26,254 nucleotides of DNA from CAMLLJ01 sp035759585 (lineage in GTDB: Bacteria > Gemmatimonadota > Gemmatimonadetes > Gemmatimonadales > GWC2-71-9), in the NCBI GenBank assembly GCA_035759585.1, contig DASTUP010000080.1, forward strand, positions 1 through 26,254, in the 5' to 3' direction. The position numbers and the translations under genes were made by a program. Shown piece by piece: positions 5,840 to 12,901 of the stretch (its first letter is position 1; every line of letters starts with the position of its first letter). Below the pieces are notes generated by a model. The model had not been told where the DNA came from. It did no database searches and worked only from the letters and a program-made list of their open reading frames with translations.

Positions 5840-6874
5840 ATGTCCGAAGCAACACGAGAGCTCGAGCCCGCGGTGCAGGCACCGCAATGGGATCCGTTCC
5901 AGCTGATGGATCGCCTGGACGAGGAGGCCTTCCGGCGCGAGCTGGATGGCGTGGCCAGCACCGAGCTGGTGTATGTCGTGAAAGAGGGTGGGCAGGAAGT
6001 CGTCGGCCTCTCGAAGACTGGCGTCGACGCCTGCTGCATGGCGCTCGTCTCGCAGGGCCAGGTCATTCGCGAAGAGGAGCTCGCTTATGAGCTGGTCGGT
6101 GAAGGCGAGGACAGGGAAGCACTGTTCCGGGTCAAGGCGGCCCGCTTTGCGGTGAATCCGGCCGGGGGTGAAGTGCGGCTCGACCAGGTCATCGGCGTGA
6201 AGCGTCAGGCGCTGTACTTCGAGCCGTCGCAGCTCGATCTCGATGCCCGCGTGCCCTCGAAGAAGTTCCGCGGGCGCACCTATCGCGAGCTGCTCGGTTC
6301 GGCCGAAGGGCGCGAATACCTTGGCTGGATGTCGGAGAACTTCTCGGAGGCGCCGATCCGCGACTTCGTGAAGCGCATCCTCGCCGGCGAGGAAGTGGTG
6401 GCCGTCCGCGGCAAGCAGCTCAATCCGCACTGGTATGAGGCGGGCGCCATGAAGGCCGCCCGCAATGCCCGCTTCCGGCTCATTCCGGGGAACGTGAGGG
6501 CGCAGGTCATCGCGTCCGCCCGCGACTCGGGACAGGCGCGTGTCGTGGAAGGCCGCACCGGCACCCCGGTCACCGAGATGACCCGGCCGCGTGCCGTGCC
6601 TGCTACGCCTGATCTCGCGCCGGCGCCCCGCCCCGACCCGGTTCGCTCGGAGCGGTCGGTCACGGCCACGGGCCCTTATGCGCCGACCGAGAAGCAGATT
6701 GCCTTCTTCCATCGGCTCGCCGATTCGCCGGTGTTCACGGATGAAGAGCGGAAGGCGGCGTACGAGTGGCTGTCGCGGAAGGCCACGCGGCAGACCATCA
6801 AGGACCAGATCGACTGGCTCAAGCGCCAGGTCGAGACGCGTCGTTCGCATCCGGGAACCTCGACGGCTGCCTGA
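5840..6874 (+). CDS. Putative DNA-recombination/annealing-type protein
   Basis: A 344-residue soluble protein with no signal or membrane segment. I do not recognise it firmly. Three parts are visible. Residues about 30-130 (VYVVKEGGQEVVGLSKTG and on) and a later block MKAARNARFRLIPGNVRAQV resemble phage and chromosomal Rad52/ERF-like annealing proteins, whose pattern is K-A-x-R-N-A-x-x-x-L-I-P. Between them, KKFRGRTYRELLGSAEGREY plus LGWMSENF resembles the small motif found at the C-terminus of exodeoxyribonuclease X-type proteins. The last ~60 residues after a Pro-rich linker are helical and charged (TEKQIAFFHRLADSPVF), a tail common in ssDNA-associated proteins. GGAGGAGA seven nt before the ATG is a strong ribosome site and fixes the start. 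A DnaA box and good promoter precede it. The role is inferred only. Confidence 0.5.
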   Translation: MSEATRELEPAVQAPQWDPFQLMDRLDEEAFRRELDGVASTELVYVVKEGGQEVVGLSKTGVDACCMALVSQGQVIREEELAYELVGEGEDREALFRVKAARFAVNPAGGEVRLDQVIGVKRQALYFEPSQLDLDARVPSKKFRGRTYRELLGSAEGREYLGWMSENFSEAPIRDFVKRILAGEEVVAVRGKQLNPHWYEAGAMKAARNARFRLIPGNVRAQVIASARDSGQARVVEGRTGTPVTEMTRPRAVPATPDLAPAPRPDPVRSERSVTATGPYAPTEKQIAFFHRLADSPVFTDEERKAAYEWLSRKATRQTIKDQIDWLKRQVETRRSHPGTSTAA

Positions 6875-6903
6875 ACGCGCACCCAACCACCACATCAGAC
6901 GAC

Positions 6904-6933
6904 GAAAGGGCGCCGCACTCGCGACGCCCTTTC
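6904..6933. terminator. Bidirectional terminator hairpin
   Basis: A perfect 9-bp stem (GAAAGGGCG at 6904-6912, complement at 6925-6933) with a 12-nt loop lies between the convergent ends of the 5840 gene and the PEP-CTERM gene. The AAA/TTT inside the stem bases supplies short U-runs on either strand. Confidence 0.75.
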
Positions 6934-6954
6934 TGTTGCCGTCCAGCGGCCTGC

Positions 6955-7650
6955 CTAGGCCCGGCGCATCGGCTTCCGGCGACGGAAGAGACCCACCCCG
7001 CTCATTCCTGCGAGGCCCGTCGCGAGCAGCGTCATCGTCATCGGCTCGGGCACCACGGTGGTGGGGCTCTGCTCGACGCCGAAGACGATGTCATTGAAGT
7101 CGCGGTCGATCGGGAGCGGCGCGTCGACCTCGCGGATATCCTCGAACCCTACGGCCGTGCCGGTGAACGAGCCGCAGAGGCTGCTGCCGCAACTGGTGGC
7201 GACCGTCGCGTGGACCGCGTTGTCGAAGTTCCGATCCGCGCCGCCGGTATAGTGAATTCCATTGGTGGCACCGAACGTGCCGCACGTGCCCGGCTCGCCA
7301 TCGGGCACGTTGGCGCAGATGCCGAAGATGATCTCGTCACCGACGGACAGGCCGAGCTCGGTGGCAGGATTGAAGGTGAACGAGCTTCCGATCGCGGCCT
7401 TGTTGCTGAAGATCGAGATGGCGTTGGCCGGATCGAACGTATTGCCGATCGCGCTCTGGAAGACGAACAACTGATTTTCGTATAGCGCATCCTGGAAGAG
7501 GAGCGTCAGCGTCACGTCGCCACCCTCGTACGTGATCGTCCCGCCCGGCTGATCACCGACGAACGGACCCTGGGCCCGCAGCGGAGCGGCCACGAGCGTC
7601 AGGACAGCGACGATGGCGGAGGCGTGCCTCGAAATCGAGAGTGTTTTCAT
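6955..7650 (-). CDS. PEP-CTERM sorted extracellular protein with DUF4114-like motif
   Basis: A 231-residue protein exported and then processed by an exosortase. Residues 1-26 are a signal peptide (MKTLSISRHASAIVAVLTLV, ending LRAQ). The C-terminus is a textbook PEP-CTERM signal: VPEP at about 200, a hydrophobic segment MTMTLLATGLAGMSGVGLF, then RRRKPMRR. Just before it, DRDFNDIVFGVE matches the acidic D-x-D-F-N-D motif of DUF4114-type domains. Four cysteines could form two disulfides. GAGG 7 nt upstream of the ATG supports the start. The family is linked to exopolysaccharide and biofilm matrix; the exosortase itself is not in this window. Confidence 0.85.
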   Translation of the reverse strand: MKTLSISRHASAIVAVLTLVAAPLRAQGPFVGDQPGGTITYEGGDVTLTLLFQDALYENQLFVFQSAIGNTFDPANAISIFSNKAAIGSSFTFNPATELGLSVGDEIIFGICANVPDGEPGTCGTFGATNGIHYTGGADRNFDNAVHATVATSCGSSLCGSFTGTAVGFEDIREVDAPLPIDRDFNDIVFGVEQSPTTVVPEPMTMTLLATGLAGMSGVGLFRRRKPMRRA

Positions 7651-7945
7651 TCAGCGGCCTCATTTCGTTGCAAGTGCACGGCGCGAGCGATGGAAGCTCG
7701 CGGGCACACAATGAACGATTCGTGTCGTCGAAGCCGTGTCGCGAATCACATGCTCACGAGCGCCGGCTTTTCCGGGTTCGTGACAACTTCGTGTGGCGGG
7801 ACGTGTGACGCAGCCGCTGCTCGCGGGGTCCGTTGGCGAGTGCCGACACGGAAACGCCACCGTTTCGGATGGCGGATCTGCAAAAACCTGCCGGATTGTC
7901 CCTGGAGACTTCGATGCAGGAGGATCGTTGCTGGCTGGGAGCGAG
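7651..7945. other. Intergenic region upstream of the PEP-CTERM gene
   Basis: A 295-bp gap between the PEP-CTERM start and tRNA-Thr. I see no gene; crossing frames on the plus strand run through the antisense of the tRNAs. A run of five T on the minus strand near 7881-7885 could end tRNA transcription, but its stem (CCTGC/GCAGG) is weak. No sigma-54 site is seen here, unlike the DUF4402 gene. Confidence 0.4.
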
Positions 7946-8017
7946 AGCCACTGGTCGGATTTGAACCGACGACCGCTCGATTACGAATCGAGAGCTCTAC
8001 CCCTGAGCTACAGTGGC
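7946..8017 (-). tRNA. tRNA-Thr (anticodon CGT)
   Basis: The minus strand forms a complete cloverleaf. The acceptor stem is GCCACTG/CAGTGGC, the D-stem GCTC/GAGC, the anticodon stem CTCGA/TCGAG with loop TTCGTAA, and the T-stem GTCGG/CCGAC with loop TTCAAAT. The anticodon is CGT, reading ACG. The discriminator is T and CCA is not encoded. It lies 26 nt after tRNA-Leu and is probably made from the same transcript. Confidence 0.95.
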
Positions 8018-8043
8018 GGGTGCTGCGAATGACGGACTACGGA

Positions 8044-8125
8044 TGCCCTGGCGCGGATTCGAACCGCGACGCCTTTCGGCACTACCCCCTCAAGATAGCG
8101 TGTCTACCAGTTTCACCACCAGGGC
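8044..8125 (-). tRNA. tRNA-Leu (anticodon GAG)
   Basis: An 82-nt class II tRNA on the minus strand. The acceptor stem is GCCCTGG/CCAGGGC, and the anticodon stem CTATC/GGTAG holds loop TTGAGGG, giving anticodon GAG (reads CUC and CUU). A long variable arm (TGCCGAAAGGCG region) and T-stem GCGGT/ATCCGC-type pairing with loop TTCGAAT follow. The discriminator is A and CCA is not encoded. A promoter lies immediately upstream at 8135-8163. Confidence 0.95.
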
Positions 8126-8134
8126 GAGCCGACG

Positions 8135-8163
8135 AAGATAGCGGGTGCGATACCGGCTGACAA
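8135..8163 (-). promoter_or_regulatory. Sigma70-type promoter for the tRNA-Leu/tRNA-Thr pair
   Basis: On the minus strand, TTGTCA (8163-8158) and TATCTT (8140-8135) are separated by exactly 17 bp. The -10 ends 9 bp before the mature tRNA-Leu 5' end, so transcription would start almost at the tRNA. The -10 hexamer matches that of the promoter at 5575-5603. Confidence 0.75.
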
Positions 8164-8208
8164 GTCCGCGCCCTCCCGGTGCAAGTCGTTGCTGCGCCGG
8201 AGGAAAGC

Positions 8209-10173
8209 TCAGTCCCGAACGCGACTGGAAAATGGGCTGCCGGCGATCGGCGTGTCGTCGAGCCGGATGTCGATCACATCCGCGTCGTCGTCGTCATCGC
8301 TGTCGTTGAACGGGATGTAGGAAACCCGGTAGGTCCCGTCTCCGCGATCGTCCACGATCATGAAGGCGCCCTGGTTCGGTCCGTCCACGACCTCCGCCGT
8401 GATCGCGGCGCCGCCCGTCGTCACCGGGTTCCCGAAGGCGTCCCGGGTTTCGACGATGATCACGGTCTCGCGGAAGCGCCGCCCGCCCGGAACCGTCGCC
8501 ACCGTCTTGTCGGCCGCAGGCGGGCCAGCCACCACCGCGACCTCGACGGGTCCGATCACGACACCCTCGGCGGTGGCGGTGACCGAGTGTTCACCGGCGA
8601 CGGTGGAGCGGATCGTGAACGACGCCTCGCCGCTGGCGCCGGTGATCGCGGAAGCGGGCGAGATCGTGTTCCCTTCGCCACTCATGGCGAGCGTGACCGA
8701 CATCCCGCCGATGGCCGTACCTTCGGCACTGCGCAGCGTGACGCGGACGGTGCCGTTCGCGCCCGCTGCCAGCGTCGCAGGGGCAGAGATGGTCGATGCG
8801 GACGCGCTCGGCGGGCCGGAGACGGCGACAGGCCCGGACACGACGCCCGCCAGGCCGCTCGCCGCGAAAATGATGGTATGGGTACCGTTGCCGGTGATCG
8901 CAAGATCGGTGAACCGGGCGGTGCCCGTGCCGTCGGTCATCACCGAGAGCGTGCCCTGCAGGGTGCCTGTGCCGCTCGCCAGCGCCGCCGTGACCGTGAC
9001 GTTCGACGTGCCGACCGGGTTCCCGATCGCGTCCACCACGCGAACGACGGGCTGGCGGTCGAACCGGCTGCCGCTCTTCGCCGACGCGGATGGCTGCGTG
9101 ACGATGGTGAGCCGGGTAGCCGCACCCGCCGAGACGATGATGTTGTCCGAGAGCGCGCCGGTGACGTTCGCGCCCGTGAAATTCAGCTGGTACGTGCCGC
9201 TCGCGCCGCTGATTCCAAGGTTCGAGAAGACGGCGAGTCCCTGGTCGTTGGTCGAAGCGGTCGCTGAGCCTGTCAGGGTCGCACCGCCAGGCCCGGCAGC
9301 GAGCTCGGCCGAGACCGCCAGGCCGCTCCGGGCGACGGTATTGCCGTTCGCGTCGACCAGCTGGATCTGCGGCTGTCGGGAAAAGGCGAGGCCGCTCTGG
9401 GCCGTGGCGGCCGGCTGCACGGCGACGCGGAGATTCCCAGCTTCTCCGACAGCCGCCGTCGCAACGAACTCGATGGGCGAGCCGGACGCGCCCTGCACCG
9501 CGGCCTGCGTGCCCTGGGGTCCCGCAGCGGGGCCGAGCGTCCGGCGGATTCCCGACATCCCGTCGGGGCCGGTCACGGTGGCCGGGGCGCTCACCGAGCC
9601 CCCGCCGGTCGCCGTCCAGGTAACCGAGATGCCGGCGACCGGGCGCCCGTCTTCATCCAGTGTCCGGACGACGAGCGAATCGGGAAGAGTCGATCCGGCA
9701 ATCGCCGTCTGATCATTGCCCCGGATGAGCTCGACGCGCGCGGCCACGCCGGCGCCCGCGCTCGCCGTGAACGAGGTGGCAAGGTCGAGCTCTCCGATCA
9801 CGAGCGCCTGGACGCGCTGGGTTCCCTCGGTCGCTCCGAGGATCCACCGCACGCTGGCGCGGCCGTCCGAGTCCGTCAGAGCGGTGTCGGGAGTAACCGA
9901 GCCGCCTTCGCCCGCCAGCACCTCGAAGACGACCTGGCGATCCCCGACCGGCCGGTCCCGCGAATCGGTTACGCGCACGACGAGCGGCTCGGCGAGCATG
10001 GTTCCCACCGAGCCGGCCTGATTGGTTCCCGATACGATCTCGATCCGCGCGGGCTCCGTCTGGTCCGGCAACACGAGGTCGTCGCCCCCGCACGCGGCGG
10101 CAAGGGCAGCCGCGAGAACGAGCCCAGACCCGGTCAGGGAGGACCGCAGGGTACGGATGGATTGAAAGACCAT
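8209..10173 (-). CDS. Ig-like (Big_1-type) multidomain lipoprotein with filamin-like C-terminus (paralog 1)
   Basis: A 654-residue predicted outer-membrane lipoprotein. The signal peptide ends in lipobox LAAAC (Cys28), followed by GGDDLVLPD. The rest is about five Ig-like domains of invasin/Big_1 type, each opening with a hydrophobic strand and carrying D-x-x-G-x-P-V plus T-D-x-x-G-x-A turns (for example VVRTLDEDGRPVAGISVTW). The last ~100 residues resemble a filamin-type repeat: DDRGDGTYRVSYIPF and TPIAGSPFSSRV, interrupted by an acidic run SDDDDDAD. It should form a rod on the cell surface, perhaps for adhesion; no ligand is evident. It is the last of three tandem paralogs. No ribosome site is visible before the ATG, which lies in a 14-bp block shared with paralog 2. 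Confidence 0.85.
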   Translation of the reverse strand: MVFQSIRTLRSSLTGSGLVLAAALAAACGGDDLVLPDQTEPARIEIVSGTNQAGSVGTMLAEPLVVRVTDSRDRPVGDRQVVFEVLAGEGGSVTPDTALTDSDGRASVRWILGATEGTQRVQALVIGELDLATSFTASAGAGVAARVELIRGNDQTAIAGSTLPDSLVVRTLDEDGRPVAGISVTWTATGGGSVSAPATVTGPDGMSGIRRTLGPAAGPQGTQAAVQGASGSPIEFVATAAVGEAGNLRVAVQPAATAQSGLAFSRQPQIQLVDANGNTVARSGLAVSAELAAGPGGATLTGSATASTNDQGLAVFSNLGISGASGTYQLNFTGANVTGALSDNIIVSAGAATRLTIVTQPSASAKSGSRFDRQPVVRVVDAIGNPVGTSNVTVTAALASGTGTLQGTLSVMTDGTGTARFTDLAITGNGTHTIIFAASGLAGVVSGPVAVSGPPSASASTISAPATLAAGANGTVRVTLRSAEGTAIGGMSVTLAMSGEGNTISPASAITGASGEASFTIRSTVAGEHSVTATAEGVVIGPVEVAVVAGPPAADKTVATVPGGRRFRETVIIVETRDAFGNPVTTGGAAITAEVVDGPNQGAFMIVDDRGDGTYRVSYIPFNDSDDDDDADVIDIRLDDTPIAGSPFSSRVRD

Positions 10174-10224
10174 ACGTCAAGTTACGGCGTCACGGCGCCG
10201 GCGACAGAGATGTGCGTCACAGGG
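10171..10224 (-). promoter_or_regulatory. Conserved upstream element pair of paralog 1
   Basis: On the minus strand CCCTGTGA (10224-10217) is followed after exactly 32 bp by TAACTTGACGTATG (10184-10171), which includes the start codon. The same two blocks at the same spacing precede paralog 2. The 32-bp spacer is not conserved, so the blocks look selected or recently duplicated. Their function is unknown. Confidence 0.5.
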
Positions 10225-10250
10225 GAACGTGCAGGTGCTTGCACCCCGGA

Positions 10251-12836
10251 TCAATCTCCGTCGTAGTTACCACTACTACCCGTCACCGAGAGCGAAGCGG
10301 ACGCCAGTGTCAGGTTTCCGCTCTGCGCCCGGATCAGGTGTCCACCATTCGCACCAGGCTCGAAGATCGTGCTCGCCGTTCCGGACCCGTTGGTGGTCGT
10401 CTCGCGGGGCGAGAAATTCCCGGCCTTGTCGGAGACGAATGCCACCCTCACCCCTTCCAGTGGGTTCGACAGCGCGTCGGCCACGAAGAGGTCGAACCGC
10501 GCCGACTCGCCCCGGCGAATCGTCGGCGATCCGGTCGTGAGCGTCGAGGCGTCGGGAGACGGCACATCCGCGGCCGTGATCGGGTCGGTGACGGTCACGG
10601 TCGTCACCATCCCGGCACCGCCGGCGGACGCGGTGATCGTGTGCGAGCCGCTCCCGGTCGCCGTGTACGTGGTGGATGCCGACCCGCTGGCATCCGATGC
10701 AAGGTTCGATTCATTGAACGATCCTGCGCCATCGGAGCTGAGCGAGATGGCCGTACCCGACACCGGATTGCCGGCAGCGTCTCGCAGCATCACGCTGATC
10801 GTGGTCGAGCCACCCGCTTCGATCGCCGAGGGCCCCGCGCTTACGGCCGATTGCGACTCGCTCACACTCCCTGCACCGACCGCGATCGCATTCGAGCTGA
10901 CCGAAGCCAGGCCGGACGATTCGAACAGAAGCGTACGTCCGCCTGCGGCGCCGGTAATCGCGAGATCGGTGAATACGGCTCGTCCGTCGGCGTTCGTCGC
11001 AGCCGACGTCGTGCCGTCGAGCGTCCCGCCGCCCGAACCGATCGAGGCGATCACCATGATCCCCGCCCCGCCCACCGGGTTGCCCGCCGCATCGGCCAGC
11101 TGAATCGCCGGCTGCTGCGCGAACGGGACGCCACTCTGCGCCGTCGCCGAGGGCTGCGTTGCAATCACGAGCTTGCTGGCCGAACCCGCTGCCGCGGTCG
11201 TCTGGAAGAGCACCTGCCCGGAAACGCCGGCGGCCGTCGCGGACAGGCCGTACGTGGTCCCGACCGTCGGACCGATGGTCCAGCTTCCCACCGTCGCAAC
11301 GCCCTGCGCATTCGTGGTCTGGGTCCCACCGGTCAGCGAGCCGCCGCCCACCGTCGCGAACGTGACCGTGATGCCGGCGACCGGATTTCCGCCTGCGTCA
11401 GTCACCTTGACCGATGGTGCCGGCGACACGACGCTGCTGACGGTCGTCGTCGCGGGCACGGTACTGTTTGCAGTGAGCGTGCTCGCGCCCCCCGACTCGA
11501 CGTCGAACGCCGCACTCGTTGCGGCGCCGAGTCCCTGCGATTCCGCGCGCAGCACGTAGCCCGAGCCCGCGCGATTGAGCGAAAGATTCGAGAATGTCGC
11601 CACGCCGCTCACGGCGCTGGCCGTGAGGACGCCGCCGAGCGTGGCGGCGCCGGGGTTGGACGCGAGCGAGATGGTGACCGGGTTCGTCGCCGTTGTGACG
11701 CGTTGTCCCTGCGCATCCTGGATCGTCACCTGCACGGCGGGCGCGATGGCGGCCCCCGCCGCCACGTCCGACGGCTGCGTCGTGAACGCAAGCCGCGCAG
11801 CCGCGCCCACGGTGATCGAAACGGCGGCCGACGTCGCGCCGGTGAGGTCGGCGCCTGTGAAATTGAGCGTATACGATCCGGCCGGGCCCACGATCGCGAG
11901 GTTGCTGAACGTCGCAATCCCGTTGCTGGTGGACACGGTCGTGTTTCCCTGGAGCGCGGCGGCCGGGCCGATGAGCTCCGCCGTGATCGCGCGGCCGGAC
12001 ACGGTCACGTTGTTGCCGTTCACATCCTGCACCTGCACGCGCGGCTGCTGCGCAAAGGCGACCCCGCTCACCGCGGTTGCCGATGGCTGCTGGGTCACGA
12101 CCAGCCGTCCCGCCGAGCCGACGGTGGCGGTCGCCGTGAATGTCACGGGTGATCCGTCGAGCCCGGTCACCGCCGCGACCGCCGATTGCGCGCCCGCCGT
12201 CGGGCCAAGGGTCCAGCGGACACCGGTCTGGCCGTCCGCACCGGTAATCGTGGACGCCTCGCTCAGCGTTCCGGCGCCGGCGAGCGTCCATGCCACCGTG
12301 ACGCCCGCGACCGGATTCCCGTCGGCATCCTCGGTGCGCACGATCAGCGAATCCTCCACGGCCGATCCCGCGGTGGCGGCCTGCTCGTTGCCCGAGACCA
12401 TCTCGATGGAGGACGCGTTCGAGGCGCCTGCCGTGGCGCTGAGCATGATGCTCAGGTCCTCCGGCGCAGCGCCTCCGGTGGCCTGGGCGCGCACCTGCTG
12501 CGGCCCGGCGGCGCTGCCGAGCGTCCACGCGATCGTCGCCTCGCCGTTGTCGTTGGTCAGTACCGTCACCGGGTCGACCGATCCACCGCCGAGGATCACG
12601 GTGAAGGTGACCTCCTGGCCGCGCACGGGCCGACCCTGGACGTCGAGGACCCGCACCGTGATCGGGCTCGGGAGCTCGGCGCGGACGGTGCCGTTCTGAT
12701 TGTTTCCGCTGACGGGAACGATGCTGGTGGGAACGCCTTCCTCGGGAAGGACGAGATCGTCACCGCCGCACGCAACTGCAGTGCTCGCAAGGAAAAGCGA
12801 AAGGGAGCGACGGGCTGCACGCATGAGTCGAGTCAT
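10251..12836 (-). CDS. Ig-like (Big_1-type) multidomain lipoprotein (paralog 2)
   Basis: An 861-residue predicted surface lipoprotein. The signal peptide ends in lipobox AVAC (Cys23), followed by GGDDLVLPEEG. The remainder is a chain of about eight Ig-like domains, mostly Big_1-type, with recurring turns such as VRVLDVQGRPVRGQEVTF and VQVQDVNGNNVTVSGRAIT. It is colinear with most of paralog 3, sharing for example SYTLNFTGA and TTNAQG, pointing to tandem duplication. The ATG at 12836 is used because it aligns with the ATG of paralog 1 inside a shared block; an ATG four codons on is possible. The last ~30 residues (SLSVTGSSGNYDGD) are a short acidic tail with no anchor. A rod-like adhesin or matrix role is inferred. 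Confidence 0.85.
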   Translation of the reverse strand: MTRLMRAARRSLSLFLASTAVACGGDDLVLPEEGVPTSIVPVSGNNQNGTVRAELPSPITVRVLDVQGRPVRGQEVTFTVILGGGSVDPVTVLTNDNGEATIAWTLGSAAGPQQVRAQATGGAAPEDLSIMLSATAGASNASSIEMVSGNEQAATAGSAVEDSLIVRTEDADGNPVAGVTVAWTLAGAGTLSEASTITGADGQTGVRWTLGPTAGAQSAVAAVTGLDGSPVTFTATATVGSAGRLVVTQQPSATAVSGVAFAQQPRVQVQDVNGNNVTVSGRAITAELIGPAAALQGNTTVSTSNGIATFSNLAIVGPAGSYTLNFTGADLTGATSAAVSITVGAAARLAFTTQPSDVAAGAAIAPAVQVTIQDAQGQRVTTATNPVTISLASNPGAATLGGVLTASAVSGVATFSNLSLNRAGSGYVLRAESQGLGAATSAAFDVESGGASTLTANSTVPATTTVSSVVSPAPSVKVTDAGGNPVAGITVTFATVGGGSLTGGTQTTNAQGVATVGSWTIGPTVGTTYGLSATAAGVSGQVLFQTTAAAGSASKLVIATQPSATAQSGVPFAQQPAIQLADAAGNPVGGAGIMVIASIGSGGGTLDGTTSAATNADGRAVFTDLAITGAAGGRTLLFESSGLASVSSNAIAVGAGSVSESQSAVSAGPSAIEAGGSTTISVMLRDAAGNPVSGTAISLSSDGAGSFNESNLASDASGSASTTYTATGSGSHTITASAGGAGMVTTVTVTDPITAADVPSPDASTLTTGSPTIRRGESARFDLFVADALSNPLEGVRVAFVSDKAGNFSPRETTTNGSGTASTIFEPGANGGHLIRAQSGNLTLASASLSVTGSSGNYDGD

Positions 12837-12887
12837 GCGTCAAGCTATGGAAGAGGGCCTCGCGCGTCTGGAATCTGCATCACAGGG
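12834..12887 (-). promoter_or_regulatory. Conserved upstream element pair of paralog 2
   Basis: On the minus strand CCCTGTGA (12887-12880) is followed after 32 bp by TAGCTTGACGCATG (12847-12834), with the start codon at its end. It lies in the 65-bp gap after paralog 3. The match to the paralog 1 element, including the spacing, is exact except for two transitions in the second block. Confidence 0.5.
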
Positions 12888-12901
12888 TCGGCCCGGAAGC
12901 G

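Noticed and set aside
7624..8160. Plus-strand frames through 7624-8160 and 7793-8032 that look like small proteins
   Set aside because: They translate the antisense of tRNA-Thr and tRNA-Leu (SDLNRRPLDYESRALPLSY), a well-known false-gene pattern.
10212..12152. A 646-codon plus-strand frame antisense to the lipoprotein array, and similar long ones at 8360-9712, 11575-12699 and 15444-16379
   Set aside because: All run opposite to recognisable Ig-like domains, lack ribosome sites and show low-complexity composition.
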